Shown here: in pieces, positions 52,244-63,900 of the stretch
How the letters are laid out: the number at the start of each line of letters is the position of its first letter
Position numbering within the stretch: the stretch's first letter is position 1
Assembly: GCA_942491975.1 (NCBI GenBank)
Contig: CALOCY010000004.1
Location: 248,001 to 312,000, forward strand
Origin: CALOCY01 sp942491975
GTDB taxonomy: Bacteria; Bacteroidota; Bacteroidia; Bacteroidales; Prolixibacteraceae
Direction: 5' to 3'
DNA length: 64,000 nt
Translations under genes and position numbers: made by a program
The notes under the pieces: model-generated
Told to the model about the DNA's origin: nothing
What the model saw: only the letters and a program-made list of their open reading frames with translations
Database searches by the model: none

Positions 52244-53276
52244 ATGCGGTCAGGTCAGTAAACGTCTTCTTTTTCCTAAAAAAGAAATTCCAAACCAGGC
52301 CTTTATTTATCATTTGCGGGTGCCGGTCTTGTTTTACACATGTTAAAAGTGTTTTCCTTTTAGCTCGAAGTCGGGGTAAAGCACGGTAAAAGTGAAAATG
52401 GGCTTTTAGCACTGCATAAAAATATGAAGGCTTACCGTGGGCTAAGAATACGGTTGCTGCAACCCCGTCAAGGATAAGGCGGAAAAACAGGTTTTTGAAG
52501 AAACCGTTGCGGGGAAGGTTGCGGTACAACATAAACAGGTTGTTGCGAAAATTGAGGTAAATTTTCATCGGGCTTTGGTATGAAAGGGTGGCCCCCCCAA
52601 AGTGGTATACCTTACTCTGAGGGATGCACATAATTTTGTAACCCTGGTTTTTCATTCTCCAACACAGATCAATCTCTTCCATGTGTGCCCAGAATGATGA
52701 CTCAAAACCGCCAAACTTTTTGAAAAGACCGGCCCGGATAAAAAAGCAGGCTCCGGTAGCCCAGAATATTTCGATGGGATCATCGTATTGCCCCGAATCA
52801 ACTTCGTTGTGGTTAAGCATACGCCCCCGGCAAAGCGGATAGCCGTGCTTGTCAATAAACCCTCCGGCTGCACCGGCATGTTCAAATTTTTGCTTATCAT
52901 TCCAGGATAAAACTTTAGGCTGGCAGGCAGCAACCGTTTCGTCAGATTCCATCTGTTCAATAACGGGGCTTATCCAGTTTGGGGTAACTTCGACATCGGA
53001 GTTGAGCAATACAAAATAATCGGCATCTACCTGCTCAAGTGCTTTATTATAACCTTCGGCAAAACCATAATTTTCATCAAGCCGGATGATTTCTGCTTCA
53101 GGGAATTGACTGGTGAGGATGTTGATAGAAGCATCTGTTGAGCCATTATCGGCAACAACAATCGTTACATTTTCCGATGCAGAATGTTTTATAACCGATG
53201 GAAGAAATAGTCGCAGTTGATCTTCTCCGTTCCAGTTTAGTATAACAATGGCTATTTTAGGATGTTGGCTTGTCAT
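52242..53276 (-). CDS. GT2 glycosyltransferase (rhamnosyl-transferase-like)
   Basis: 344 aa. IAIVILNWNGEDQLRLFLPS, VVADNGSTDASI, FVLLNSDVEVTPNW and SFWAHMEEIDLCWRMKNQGYKI match the soluble/peripheral GT2 group that includes rhamnosyltransferases; a hydrophobic segment near residues 275-300 may bind the membrane. Start at ATG 53276, 4 bp after the acyltransferase stop; the longer open frame to 53423 overlaps that gene. Probably acts on surface polysaccharide or lipooligosaccharide, together with the neighbouring acyltransferases. Confidence 0.85.
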   Translation of the reverse strand: MTSQHPKIAIVILNWNGEDQLRLFLPSVIKHSASENVTIVVADNGSTDASINILTSQFPEAEIIRLDENYGFAEGYNKALEQVDADYFVLLNSDVEVTPNWISPVIEQMESDETVAACQPKVLSWNDKQKFEHAGAAGGFIDKHGYPLCRGRMLNHNEVDSGQYDDPIEIFWATGACFFIRAGLFKKFGGFESSFWAHMEEIDLCWRMKNQGYKIMCIPQSKVYHFGGATLSYQSPMKIYLNFRNNLFMLYRNLPRNGFFKNLFFRLILDGVAATVFLAHGKPSYFYAVLKAHFHFYRALPRLRAKRKTLLTCVKQDRHPQMINKGLVWNFFFRKKKTFTDLTA

Positions 53277-53280
53277 GATA

Positions 53281-54165
53281 TTAATCTTCTGTTTTTGGCT
53301 TTTTATGTTTCCACCGGCGATGTGACCAAAGCCATAATTCAGGACGTTCCTGTATGATCTTCTCCAGAAAACGGACATGCTTTTCGGTGATTTCGAATGA
53401 TTTGGTCGCTTTGGGGTCTTCAATTAATGTTGTATATACAACCTCGTAATAACCACGCTTAATTTTATCAAGATGGGCGTATACGACAGAACTGTTTGTT
53501 TTCCTGGCAACTTTTTCTGCCCCTAAAAAAATGGGCGTATCCTGGTTGAGAAATGTTGTCCAGTATTGAATTTCTGTATCTTTTGGAGATTGATCGGAGA
53601 CAAATCCCGAAACATTGACCTCTCCTTTCAAATGGGCCCCGATAAGTAACCGGTAAGCTTTCTCCTTATCGGTGAGTAACCCACCCCAACGAGTACGCAT
53701 CTTTAACATGAATTTATCCCATGCTTTTGAGCGCAAAGGCTTGTAGAAATGATAGAAATTGCATGGTACATGTGCTGGTGTGGGGGTCATCCATTCCCAA
53801 TTGGCATAATGAGCTAATACCAATACACAACTTTGGTTTTGTTCGCAATATTGGTTGACCTCTTCAATATTTCTTAAGATGAATCTTTTTTGCACCTCTT
53901 TTTCCGGGATATGTGCAAAGTAAAGGGTTTCAATAGCCATGTCACTTAGGTGGCGGTAAAATTTCCGGGCAATATTTTTGATCTCTTTCTCCGATTTTTC
54001 GGGAAATGAATTGGTGAGATTCTCAAAAATCACTTTTTTGCGGTAGTCTACAACATAATACAATAAAAAGTAAATAATGTCGGCCACAACATAGTGTACC
54101 CTTAACGGAAACAGGTGCATAAGGTAAGTTGCCCCCCATAAGAGATAAAAGCCCGGGTTACTCAT
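53281..54165 (-). CDS. LpxL/HtrB-family lipid A acyltransferase, copy 2
   Basis: 294 aa from ATG 54165. LPLAT motif HYANWEW (HX4E), KPLRSKAWDKFM, GFVSDQSPKD, GAEKVARKTN. One N-terminal hydrophobic helix anchors it. A close paralogue of the gene at 54294-55199 (most residues identical). The start at 54165 aligns with the paralogue; the longer frame (TTG at 54243) is read-through from a duplicated gene fragment. Its role is probably adding a secondary acyl chain to lipid A or a related lipid. Confidence 0.85.
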   Translation of the reverse strand: MSNPGFYLLWGATYLMHLFPLRVHYVVADIIYFLLYYVVDYRKKVIFENLTNSFPEKSEKEIKNIARKFYRHLSDMAIETLYFAHIPEKEVQKRFILRNIEEVNQYCEQNQSCVLVLAHYANWEWMTPTPAHVPCNFYHFYKPLRSKAWDKFMLKMRTRWGGLLTDKEKAYRLLIGAHLKGEVNVSGFVSDQSPKDTEIQYWTTFLNQDTPIFLGAEKVARKTNSSVVYAHLDKIKRGYYEVVYTTLIEDPKATKSFEITEKHVRFLEKIIQERPELWLWSHRRWKHKKPKTED

Positions 54166-54300
54166 TAAATGATTTTTTTGTTCCAGATCGTGTAAAAATA
54201 GTTTGTTTTTTTCTTTATCCGGGTTATCATATGGGTTTTTCAACTCTTTTTCTGTTCATTCGTCCTCAAATATATCCCACATCTCATCCTGTTTCACTGT
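54166..54300 (-). pseudogene. Duplicated 3' fragment of the 155-aa hypothetical gene
   Basis: On the minus strand the codons read TVKQDEMWDIFEDE, stop, TEKELKNPYDNPDKEKNKLFLHDLEQKN. This matches residues about 95-145 of the protein at 55207-55674 (KENEVWDILENELTGKEIKEL ... TEKIKLFLQHLGQEK) with one in-frame TGA. So a segment carrying the end of that gene plus the acyltransferase was copied in tandem. Confidence 0.75.
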
Positions 54301-55199
54301 TGTGTTTGTCCTTGCCATGCTTTGGGTTTTTGTTTCTTATACTTCCACCTGCGGTGCGACCAGAGCCATAACTCCGGACGTTGCTGTATGATCTTTTCCA
54401 GAAAGCGTGTGTGTGTTTCGGTGATTTCAAACGGTTCGGTTGCTACAGGTTCTTTTATCAGTGTTGTGATTTTTACTTCATAGTATCCCCGTTTTACCTT
54501 GTCAAGGTGGCAAAATATAACGGGGCTGTTTGTTTTTTTCGCGACTTTCTCTGCCCCCAGAAAAACAGGGGTATCCTGATTTAAAAATGTTGTCCGGTAT
54601 TGAATTTCGGTGTCTTTTGGCGTTTGGTCGGAAACAAACCCGGAACAGTTGATTTTTCCCTGCAGGTGATCCCCAATAAGCAAACGGTAGGCTTTGTCTT
54701 TATGTGTAAGAAGGGCACCCCAACGTGTCCGCATTTTAAAAAGGAACCTGTTCCATGTTTTCGAATGGAGTGGTTTATAAAAATGGTAATAGGTGTATGG
54801 CGAATGTATGGTAAAAGCGCAAAGCCATTCCCAATTGGCATAATGTGCCAATACCCCTACACAACTTTGTCCGTTTTTGTGGTATTGGTTTACCTCTTCG
54901 ATATTCTTAAAGCGGATTCTTTTGAGTACCTCTTTTTTGGGGATATGTGCAAAATAGAGGGTCTCAATAGACATATCACTTAAATGGCGATAAAATTTTC
55001 GGGCAATAGCCTTAATTTCTGTTGCCGGTTTTTCTGGAAAAGCGTTGGTGAGGTTTTCAAAAACTATTTTTTTGCGATAGCCTGCAACATAATACAATGA
55101 AAGATAAATAATGTCGGCTACAACATAGTGTGCCCTCAACGGGAAAAGGTGCATGAGACAGGTTATTCCCCATAAGAAATAATACCCTAGATTACCCAT
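54294..55199 (-). CDS. LpxL/HtrB-family lipid A acyltransferase, copy 1
   Basis: 301 aa, ATG 55199. Same motifs as the downstream copy (HYANWEW, KPLHSKTWNRFL, GFVSDQTPKD, GAEKVAKKTN). It is the copy that keeps the original gene order, directly after the 155-aa hypothetical gene. The C-terminal tail KPKAWQGQTQQ has no match in the other copy. Two intact tandem acyltransferases may give two acyl positions or different chain lengths. Confidence 0.87.
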   Translation of the reverse strand: MGNLGYYFLWGITCLMHLFPLRAHYVVADIIYLSLYYVAGYRKKIVFENLTNAFPEKPATEIKAIARKFYRHLSDMSIETLYFAHIPKKEVLKRIRFKNIEEVNQYHKNGQSCVGVLAHYANWEWLCAFTIHSPYTYYHFYKPLHSKTWNRFLFKMRTRWGALLTHKDKAYRLLIGDHLQGKINCSGFVSDQTPKDTEIQYRTTFLNQDTPVFLGAEKVAKKTNSPVIFCHLDKVKRGYYEVKITTLIKEPVATEPFEITETHTRFLEKIIQQRPELWLWSHRRWKYKKQKPKAWQGQTQQ

Positions 55200-55206
55200 C
55201 AGATGA

Positions 55207-55674
55207 TTATTTTTTAGCCAATAGTACCGTTAAAATAGTTGTCGTTTTTTCCTGCCCTAAATGCTGTAAGAACAGTTTGATTTTTTCGGTATCTGATTTT
55301 TTTGCCAGGCTTTTCAGCTCTTTTATCTCTTTCCCCGTTAGTTCATTTTCCAAAATATCCCATACCTCATTCTCTTTCCCTGTTATGGTTGGTGTGCCGG
55401 AAAGCTTTAGCTCATCAATGGCAGCTTTAAGGATCTCTTTGGCCAGTTGTTTCACCGGATCGGACTGTTCCTTGCCACTTGCCGATGTGTCGCGCAGGCT
55501 CCAGCTTGAGAAGTCATATTTCAGGTCTTTGACCATCTCTGTTTTAGAGGATTCGGAGCCAAAAATACGCTCCAGAATGATGATGGTGTGCGCTTTCCAC
55601 GCTTCCAGGTTAAAGTCCTTGCGGGCTAAGCTGTTTATCTGTTCTGTTAACAGGTCAATTTCTTGTCTCTTCAT
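55207..55674 (-). CDS. Uncharacterised cytoplasmic helical protein
   Basis: 155 aa, no signal or TM segment, charged and helical (MKRQEIDLLTEQINSLARKD ... SLAKKSDTEKIKLFLQHL). Family not recognised. It lies 7 bp upstream of the acyltransferase; its 3' end has been duplicated with that gene. The C-terminal half is the part seen again at 54166-54300. Confidence 0.7.
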   Translation of the reverse strand: MKRQEIDLLTEQINSLARKDFNLEAWKAHTIIILERIFGSESSKTEMVKDLKYDFSSWSLRDTSASGKEQSDPVKQLAKEILKAAIDELKLSGTPTITGKENEVWDILENELTGKEIKELKSLAKKSDTEKIKLFLQHLGQEKTTTILTVLLAKK

Positions 55675-55707
55675 GGTGGTTATTTTTCATTCGGGATGGT
55701 GCTTTTA

Positions 55708-56502
55708 TCAACTTCCCAGAAATTTATAGACAATTTCGTGAAATTCCGGGAAATAAGCAGCATTGGCAGCCACAATTTCTTTTCCAAAAATAAAATTATC
55801 ATTCCCGTTGAAGTCCGTAATCCTGCCTCCCGCCTGTTGGAGGATAAATGTACCGGCTGCCACGTCCCAGGCATTCAGCCCGTACTCCCAGAAAGCATCA
55901 TAGCGTCCGGCAGCTACATAAGCCAGGTCGGTGGCCGCAGAGCCCAACCGGCGTATACCGTGTGAGTGGTGCATGATGTATTTCATCAATTCGATGTAGT
56001 TGTCAAGTTGAGAAAAGTCGTAATAAGGAAAACCGGTAGCAACAAGGGCATCCTTTGTTGTTGATGCATCCGACACAGAAATTTCTTTACCGTTGAGGTA
56101 TGCCGGTGAACCTTCCCAGGCATAAAAACATTCGTTGAGTGTAATTTCATAGACAACCCCGGCAACCACTTTGTCATTTTTCATCAGGGCAATGCTTATG
56201 GCATATGGCGGGGTACCGTGTATGAAATTTGTTGTGCCGTCAAGCGGATCAACTACCCAGTTGAAGTGTTTCCCCCTTTTTTCACTGGTGCCTTCTTCGG
56301 CAATAAAACCTGCTTCGGGCAAAATAAGGCTTAGCCCGTCAACAAGTTGTTGTTCTGCTGTTTTGTCGACATGTGTTACAAAGTTGGCTTTCCCTTTAAC
56401 CTCAATGTTCTCTTTTGAAAACAATGCCCTCTCGGCAGCAATATAGGCGCCGGTTTTTTTAGTCAAGGCAATGACTGCTTTACAGATCTCTTCGTAGTTC
56501 AT
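55708..56502 (-). CDS. Inositol-monophosphatase-family phosphatase
   Basis: 264 aa. Metal sites: EEGTSE, VDPLDGTTNFIHGTPPYAIS (DPxDGT) and WDVAAGTFILQQAGG (WDxAAG). Mg-dependent, lithium-sensitive phosphatase fold; substrate could be inositol monophosphate, PAP or similar. Starts 4 bp after mtaB. Confidence 0.93.
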   Translation of the reverse strand: MNYEEICKAVIALTKKTGAYIAAERALFSKENIEVKGKANFVTHVDKTAEQQLVDGLSLILPEAGFIAEEGTSEKRGKHFNWVVDPLDGTTNFIHGTPPYAISIALMKNDKVVAGVVYEITLNECFYAWEGSPAYLNGKEISVSDASTTKDALVATGFPYYDFSQLDNYIELMKYIMHHSHGIRRLGSAATDLAYVAAGRYDAFWEYGLNAWDVAAGTFILQQAGGRITDFNGNDNFIFGKEIVAANAAYFPEFHEIVYKFLGS

Positions 56503-56506
56503 GGGC

Positions 56507-57817
56507 TTACTGTTTTTCAGGAAAATTGATCTCCATATTCCCGTCGGGCGGGATGGCTGTCAATTTAACCGTTGCAATGTGGTTGACCAGTTTTTTATCG
56601 TAAGGGGTTACCACCCGGATGTAATTGTCGGTAAACCCAAATATTTGTCCCTTCTCATGCTGGCCCTCAAAAAGTACTTTACGGGTTTGCCCGATATGTT
56701 GCTGGTAAAAACTCCGCAATTTTCTTTTAGAAAGGTTAATAAGGCGCTGGCAACGCTCTTTTCGTTCGGCTACAGGGACTTTCCCGGGGATGGATAATGC
56801 TTTGGTATTGGGCCTTTCCGAATAGGGGAAAGCATGGATTTGGGAAACATCTAAGTCGCGGATAAAATGGTACGAATCAAGGAAGTATTGTTCGGTCTCT
56901 CCGTTTGTGCCGGCTATAATATCTACCCCGATAAACGCATGTGGAATGATTGTGCGAATTTTTTCTATGCGTTGTGCAAAAACTTCCCGTTTATAACGGC
57001 GTTTCATGAGTGCAAGCACGTCATTGCTGCCCGATTGCAGGGGGATGTGGAAATGGGGGGCAAACCGTTTCGAGGCGGCTACAAACTCAATAATCTCATC
57101 GCTAAGCAGGTTGGGTTCGATGGATGATATGCGAAAACGCTCAATGCCTTCAACCTTGTCAAGCTCTTTTAACAGGTCGATGAATGTTTCGTTGGTGGTG
57201 TGTCCGAAATCCCCAATATTTACCCCTGTAAGAATAACTTCCCTGATGCCGTGTGAAACAATTTTTTTGGCTTCTTTTACTGTATTTTCAATGGTGTCAT
57301 TCCTGCTCTGTCCGCGTGCAATGGGTATGGTGCAGTAAGTGCAAAAATAGTTGCATCCGTCCTGAACTTTCAAAAATGAACGGGTACGGTCGCCATACGA
57401 GTAGGCTTTATGAAAATTTTTGATCTCTTTGGGTTTTGAAGTGTATATCCCGGTTTTCTCTTTTTTAACCAGGTTATCCAGGTAACTTAACAGGTTATAC
57501 TTCTCATGTGTCCCCAGTATGAGGTCTATGCCGTTGATTTGGGCAATGGCATCAGGTTTAAGCTGGGCATAACATCCCACAACAGCAACCATGGCCTGTG
57601 GGTTGCGTTTTATGGCCTGTCGGATAATATTCCGGCTTTTTTTATCACTTTCCCCGGTCACCGAACAGGAGTTGATAATATATAAATCGGCTGTTTCTTT
57701 GAAATCGACACGGTTTAAACCGGCCTTTTCCAACGATTGCGCAATGCCCGACGATTCGGAAAAGTTGAGCTTGCAGCCCAATGTGAAAATGGCAAATGTT
57801 TTGTCTTTGTAATTCAT
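56507..57817 (-). CDS. mtaB: tRNA t6A37 methylthiotransferase
   Basis: 436 aa. UPF0004 domain with cysteines (FTLGCKLNFSES, INSCSVTGESDKK, VVGCYAQL), radical-SAM site CNYFCTYCTIP near residue 150, and a C-terminal TRAM-like domain. It converts t6A37 to ms2t6A37. CKLN rather than CQMN in the first motif points to MtaB and not MiaB. Confidence 0.92.
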   Translation of the reverse strand: MNYKDKTFAIFTLGCKLNFSESSGIAQSLEKAGLNRVDFKETADLYIINSCSVTGESDKKSRNIIRQAIKRNPQAMVAVVGCYAQLKPDAIAQINGIDLILGTHEKYNLLSYLDNLVKKEKTGIYTSKPKEIKNFHKAYSYGDRTRSFLKVQDGCNYFCTYCTIPIARGQSRNDTIENTVKEAKKIVSHGIREVILTGVNIGDFGHTTNETFIDLLKELDKVEGIERFRISSIEPNLLSDEIIEFVAASKRFAPHFHIPLQSGSNDVLALMKRRYKREVFAQRIEKIRTIIPHAFIGVDIIAGTNGETEQYFLDSYHFIRDLDVSQIHAFPYSERPNTKALSIPGKVPVAERKERCQRLINLSKRKLRSFYQQHIGQTRKVLFEGQHEKGQIFGFTDNYIRVVTPYDKKLVNHIATVKLTAIPPDGNMEINFPEKQ

Positions 57818-57842
57818 TTCACCTTTATCCCTGTAACGGGGA

Positions 57843-57850
57843 CAAAGGTA
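57843..57850 (-). promoter_or_regulatory. -7 box of mtaB operon
   Basis: TACCTTTG on the minus strand, 26 bp upstream of the mtaB start; exact TAnnTTTG match. Confidence 0.6.
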
Positions 57851-57871
57851 ATAATAGATTGCCAGATACTA

Positions 57872-57904
57872 AAGGATGTCATCTTTGGGAGAGATGACAT
57901 CCTT
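57872..57904 (-). terminator. Terminator of the giant surface gene
   Basis: AAGGATGTCATCT...AGATGACATCCTT hairpin 17 bp after the minus-strand stop; the T-run is short. Confidence 0.65.
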
Positions 57905-57920
57905 GAAAAAAAGAGTTGAT

Positions 57921-60900
57921 TTATGGTATTTCTCCGGTAAAATCCTGATTTGATATATTGGAAGTAACATTCATATAGTGTCTGGATGACGGTGAAAATA
58001 CATAATTTGGATCTGTTGGTTGTATTGTCCCAGTCCATCCGGAATTGACACTTACTTCATAATATCCTGAAGAATCACTTGTTGTCTGCCCTGTTATGAT
58101 AACTCCACTTATCGGGTTCCCCCCGACAGTCATGACATAACCAGATATTGTTACGTTTGAAACAGTATTCGTTAATGTTTCTGTTTCAGAATAATTTGAC
58201 ATACAGCTAATTTTATTAACTTTTGCCTTATATGTACCATCGGGTATTCCTGTAAAAGTACAGTTATTGGGCGTACCGTCATCATCATCAACGACGGTCT
58301 GTTGCTCTATAAGTATCCCGGAATTATTATACAAATAGAACGTTTGTGTGCCGGAAAGATCAGAAGCTACGGTTATTGTTCCTATACCAGGGCCCGGGGT
58401 TAGATTACTTATTGTTGCTGTAGGGATAGGATTGTTTTGCAATTCAAATGCATCTGAACATGCTGACGTGCATCCATCTTTGGAAACTTTGCCCCTGTAT
58501 GTTCCATCAGCCCTTCCTGTGAAAGTATGGGAAGTAACATTACCTGTCCATGAAGTAATGGGGTTGCACTGATTGTCGAGCAGGTAAAAGGTTTGTGTCC
58601 CCGATAGGTTTGAACTTACCGTTACTGTGCCACTTCCTGATCCACATCCGGGATATGCAGTTATCGAAGCTGTTGGAATAGGTTTATTCGTTAGTGTTGC
58701 TTCAAGTGAACATGCTGATGTACATCCATCTTTGGAAACTTTACCCCTGTATGTCCCATCAGCCCTTCCTGTGAAAGTATGGGAAGTAGCATTGCCTGTC
58801 CATGATGTAATGGGGTTACACTGATTGTCGAGCAGGTAAAAGGTTTGTGTCCCCGATAGGTTTGAACTTATTGTTACACTTCCTGTACCACATCCGGGAA
58901 CTACATTGATCGAAGAGACAGATGGGATAGTTTTGTTTGTTAGCGTTACCCCGTTCGAACATGCTGACGTGCATCCATCTTTGGAAACTTTGCCCCTGTA
59001 TGTTCCATCAGCCCTTCCTGTGAAAGTATGGGAAGTAACATTACCTGTCCATGAAGTAATGGGGTTGCACTGATTGTCGAGCAGGTAAAAGGTTTGTGTC
59101 CCCGATAGGTTTGAACTTACCGTTACTGTGCCACTTCCTGATCCACATCCGGGATATGCAGTTATCGAAGCTGTTGGAATAGGTTTATTCGTTAGTGTTG
59201 CTTCAAGTGAACATGCTGATGTACATCCATCTTTGGAAACTTTACCCCTGTATGTCCCATCAGCCCTTCCCGTGAAAGTATGGGAAGTAGCATTGCCTGT
59301 CCATGAAGTAATGGGGTTGCACTGATTGTCGAGCAGGTAAAAGGTTTGTGTCCCCGATAGGTTTGAACTTATTGTTACACTTCCTGTACCACACCCGGGA
59401 ACTACATTGATCGAAGAGACAGATGGGATAGTTTTGTTTGTTAGTGTTACCCCGTTCGAACATGCTGACGTACACCCATCTTTGTCAATTTTACCCCTGT
59501 ATGTTCCATCAGCCCTTCCTGTGAAAGTATGGGAAGTAACATTACCTGTCCATGAAGTAATGGGGTTGCACTGATTGTCGAGCAGGTAAAAGGTTTGTGT
59601 CCCCGATAGGTTTGAACTTACCGTTACTGTTCCACTTCCTGATCCACATTCGGGATATACACTAACAGAAACGATTATTGACACAGAAGTACCTGTATAA
59701 TCCTGATTGGGCATGTTAGCAGTAAAGTTCACATAGTTTTTGGCAGCACTAAATGTATAACAATCTTTCGAAGGCGTCACTGTGCCACTCCAACCATAAT
59801 TAACCGTTTTACTATAATAACCCAAACTATCGGTAATAACCGTTCCTCCATTATTACTAAAGCTTAAAGTAGCGCCATCTATTCCACTTCCTACTGAGGT
59901 CTTTATATAACCTGATATGGTAAAGGTTGAGCTTAAATTAGTTAATGTTTGTTCTTCAGAATAATCCGATATACAGCCCTCTCTTTCAACTTTACCTTTG
60001 TATGTGCCATCAGGTACTCCTGTAAAATCATAATGGTCAGCATAAACTGTTGCAGCATCCAATTGTATTCCCGAGCTATTATACAAATAGAATGTTTGAT
60101 TCGCAGAATCATTGGAACTTACTGTTATTGTTCCTGTGCCCACATCCGGGGTTACTGTTATTGTTGCTAACGGAGCAGATGTGTTTATTAAATCCTGTGA
60201 TGGGGAACAATCTGACGAACAATCATCTTTGATCACTTTTCCCCGATATATCCCATCATCTATTTCTGTAAAATCATGATAAGCAGTACTATCAGTCCAC
60301 GAAGCAATAATACTACAATCATCGCCAAGTAGATAAAAGGTTTTCATCCCTGGAATATTCGTGTTTACCCTAACGCTTCCTGTTGCTTCTCCACATCCGG
60401 AATAGGTTTCGACAGAAGCTGTTATAAATGTCTGGTTCCCTGTATAATCCTGATTGGAGATGTCAGAAGTAATATTCGTATAGCTTTTTGATGCATCTGT
60501 AAATGTGTGACAATCTTTTACAGGTATTACAGTACCGCTCCAACCGTGATTAACTGTTTTACTATAATAGCCCTGGCTATTGGCAATAGTTGTTCCTCCA
60601 TTATTACTAAAGCTTAATATAACATCACCTATCCCGTTTCCTTCTGAGTCTTTCACACAGCCTGAGATAATAATAGGATTAATGGTAGCAGAACCTGATG
60701 TATAATGGTATTTATACTTTTTAATAATATTTCCTTCGTGATCACGGATATATTCCAAACGCTCAAAACTGTCGTATTCATAATACGTCGTCCGTCCGGC
60801 AGGGTCGGTTTGGGAAGTCATGCCTACCAGGGGTTGATAAGTGTAGGTGGTGATCATAGCATCTTTAAGACTTGGTGTTTTTCGTAAATTTTCATTGAAG

Positions 60901-63900
60901 TTATCCCAGTCACTATTGGTGTACATTACATTGGTAAATTTTTTACAAAATGTTTCCAGATCAGACGTACCTGCAACATTTTCAATAGCTGTTTTCAAGG
61001 TGTTGTAGTCAATATTCTCTGCTTTTACTACCGGGTAAGTGTAGTTGTGGGACCAAAAAAATGATCCTGTTATGCCATTCTTACCCGTATATTCCAGAAC
61101 ATTTCCTTTTTCATCATAATCAGAAAATGTTACTTCCGGGGCATCAGGGTAATGATTGTCCTTGTTAAAACCGTCAAAAGGAACAAAAGAAGATAGTGGG
61201 GTGGCTGTTTCAAGCGAGTACACCTTATCGGGCACATAATATTCATCAGTATTTGGAAAATGAACGTCTCTTTTATAGCTTGTAAGCTTGCTTTTAACAA
61301 TATGCCCATCAACTTTTGTGGTTTGCTCAACAGGATAGTTGAGCATGTTTGCAGCCGTCATTGAAGCATAAACAGCTGTGTTAATATCGAAAGGATAAAA
61401 GAAATACTCCTCGATTAGCTCACCAGAACTGTTTATTGTGGTGTTTTTTGATGGAAGCAAGGGGTTATTGTCATACGAGAAAAAAGATGTTGTAACTACC
61501 GCATCTTTGTCATAATAGGATGTTTGAACTGTTCCATTTTTCCTGTAGTAGTCAGAAAAAAGCCCATATGCTGCATAATTAAAGGTATTAGGAGCACCTA
61601 CTGAATTGCTTGAGATAGTTCGCAATGTTCTTATACCAACTCTATCTTGTTGCCAATGCTGAATTACATCATATGTATTTGAAGTCTCTTTAATAATCGT
61701 ATAATCACCACCGGTATTTTTGGTGTATTGGTAAAATTTGGTACTTAACGGATTTCCTGAATTCCAAACAGTTATTACCGGAGGAACAAGGAATGGATCA
61801 CCTGCAATATAAAGAGAAGACTCATGTGAGCTGGTAAACTTATATTCGATCTTTCCAAAATTTTGGTTTAATGAAAAGTATTCAATAATATCTGAATAGG
61901 TAACATAGTTGCCTCCTACCTGTTTCATCGGATTTATACTATTTGTGGTTAATTGGACAACATCTCTCGAAGGGTCACAAGTCCCATTATAATAGCGGTG
62001 ATATACATAAGCAGGAAGTGAAAGTAACATTCCACTTGTTTTCTGAGTAGACGGGACTACATAATTATATTTGCGGTATCTGGCCAGTTCGCCTGTGCTA
62101 TTATAATATTTCATCTCCTTTAGCCTAAGTCCTCCTGCCGGTACGCCTCCGTCAGAATTGTATGTCGTATATTTTCCGGAATATTGAATAGAGAAATCAA
62201 CTTCAGGGCCAGGATTTTCACCCACATTTTTTTTGGCAACTAATTTATATTGTCCCGAAGGCAGATCTATTTCGAAATTACCATTGTTAATAATCATGTG
62301 AAAATTGGGGTCGGTAATACCTTCCAGATGTACCTGAAAATGGCATTCATCATTGGCATTCCCGTCTGCCGGGCAACCCGATATCTCTGCATTGATGGTT
62401 GTACGCCCCCACTTGTCTTCCGGTATTTCAATTGTTGTTGTGTATAGGGTGTCTAAAAATTGAACAACCATAAATGCATCATCATAATAGATGCCCCCGG
62501 AATAGGTGTCGTAATTTGTCAAGATATTATTTGGTATTTGCCCTTTAGGGCATGTATTTGATTCAAACGTAAAGTTGACATACCCCTGAGTAGGATAAGT
62601 TATTTTTTCCAGTGTCCCATATTTACATAAGACAGTATCTACTGACCGGTCTGCACTTCCCATGAATAATAACTGCCCTCCATAAAGAACAGGAGTTTCA
62701 GGGACTAATTCACTGTTGTTTTTTCCATTGTAATAGCCCCAATAATCCTGGGCATTGGAAAAGCGTTCAGGAAGTAATTCTCTGTTATTGTAACTGAACA
62801 AGTAAGGGTTCAGTTCTTCTTTGTCTGTTTCGGTTACAGACATTAAATACATCCTGCATCTTCTTGTATTGTCGTTGGCTGTATTGAAGGGGTTGTCCAA
62901 TGTCGAGGTTTCATAGATGTATTCATAATCGAGGTTGTACGCTTTTATGGTATCATCTTCGTTGTTACAGATTACTATTTTATCAATTGCTTTTGAATTA
63001 ACCAGGTCTTGCCGTTTTGTATCTTCCAACGCTATTTTTATTTTACCGCTGCTGAATGCAATTTCACTTAGCACTACTTCGCCGTAAGTTCTTGACAGGA
63101 AGTTTTTTGTATAGGGAGGTGCTTCACATCCTCTGGAAAGTTCTGTTTCATTTGCCCTTTCTTCAATTTGAACCAGAGGATTTAGTTGATATGAAAATTC
63201 TATGGTTTTCCCATGGGGTGTTTTTATGTCCGTCAGATGCCAGGCCTGAATATATGGCTCGGATTCGCCTGAACTTGTGCTTGTTCCGGAGTAATTAAAT
63301 GTTCTCGAACTTGCACTGCTTACATGTTCAATCCCGGAGAAACCCGGATTATCTTCGTTTTTTCCGAAATAATATTTTACCCCATCCTCTCGGGTAACAA
63401 TCCATTGCTCTACTTCCCCTGATTTCGGAACTCTTTCTATTGAAGCATTCGAATGGGGGAATTGGATAAACTGTTTTGTCTTTTGATCGTAAATAAACGT
63501 TATTGAGATACCCGGGGCATTAACATAGAACCGGTCAGGTTCTAAATCCAATTCACCATTGAGTGCCGGAAGAATGTCATAATAATCAAAACCATAAAAT
63601 TCAGTATTATCAATCGGATTAATTTTAATACCAAGATCGAAATCAGCTATGAAAGTCTCTGTATTGAAATATCCATACAACGGATGGTCATCCGCCATTC
63701 CCCTCACTTCCCGTGTTATTACCCCCCCGGCATTGAGTACCCATCCCAATCCCACATTTGTGGCGAGTTGCTCTACTTTAACCCCTCCCGAATTGTACGT
63801 TAATGAAACAGGGACATTTACATTACTTTCTTTAATATTGTATAACGGGATACTAATGTTCGGTCTTCCTGCATGCAGGTTCATGTTAATTTCACTTATT

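Noticed and set aside
54166..54243. N-terminal extension of the second acyltransferase (TTG start)
   Set aside because: The extra residues match the end of the neighbouring 155-aa gene, so they are duplication debris. The ATG at 54165 aligns with the paralogue.
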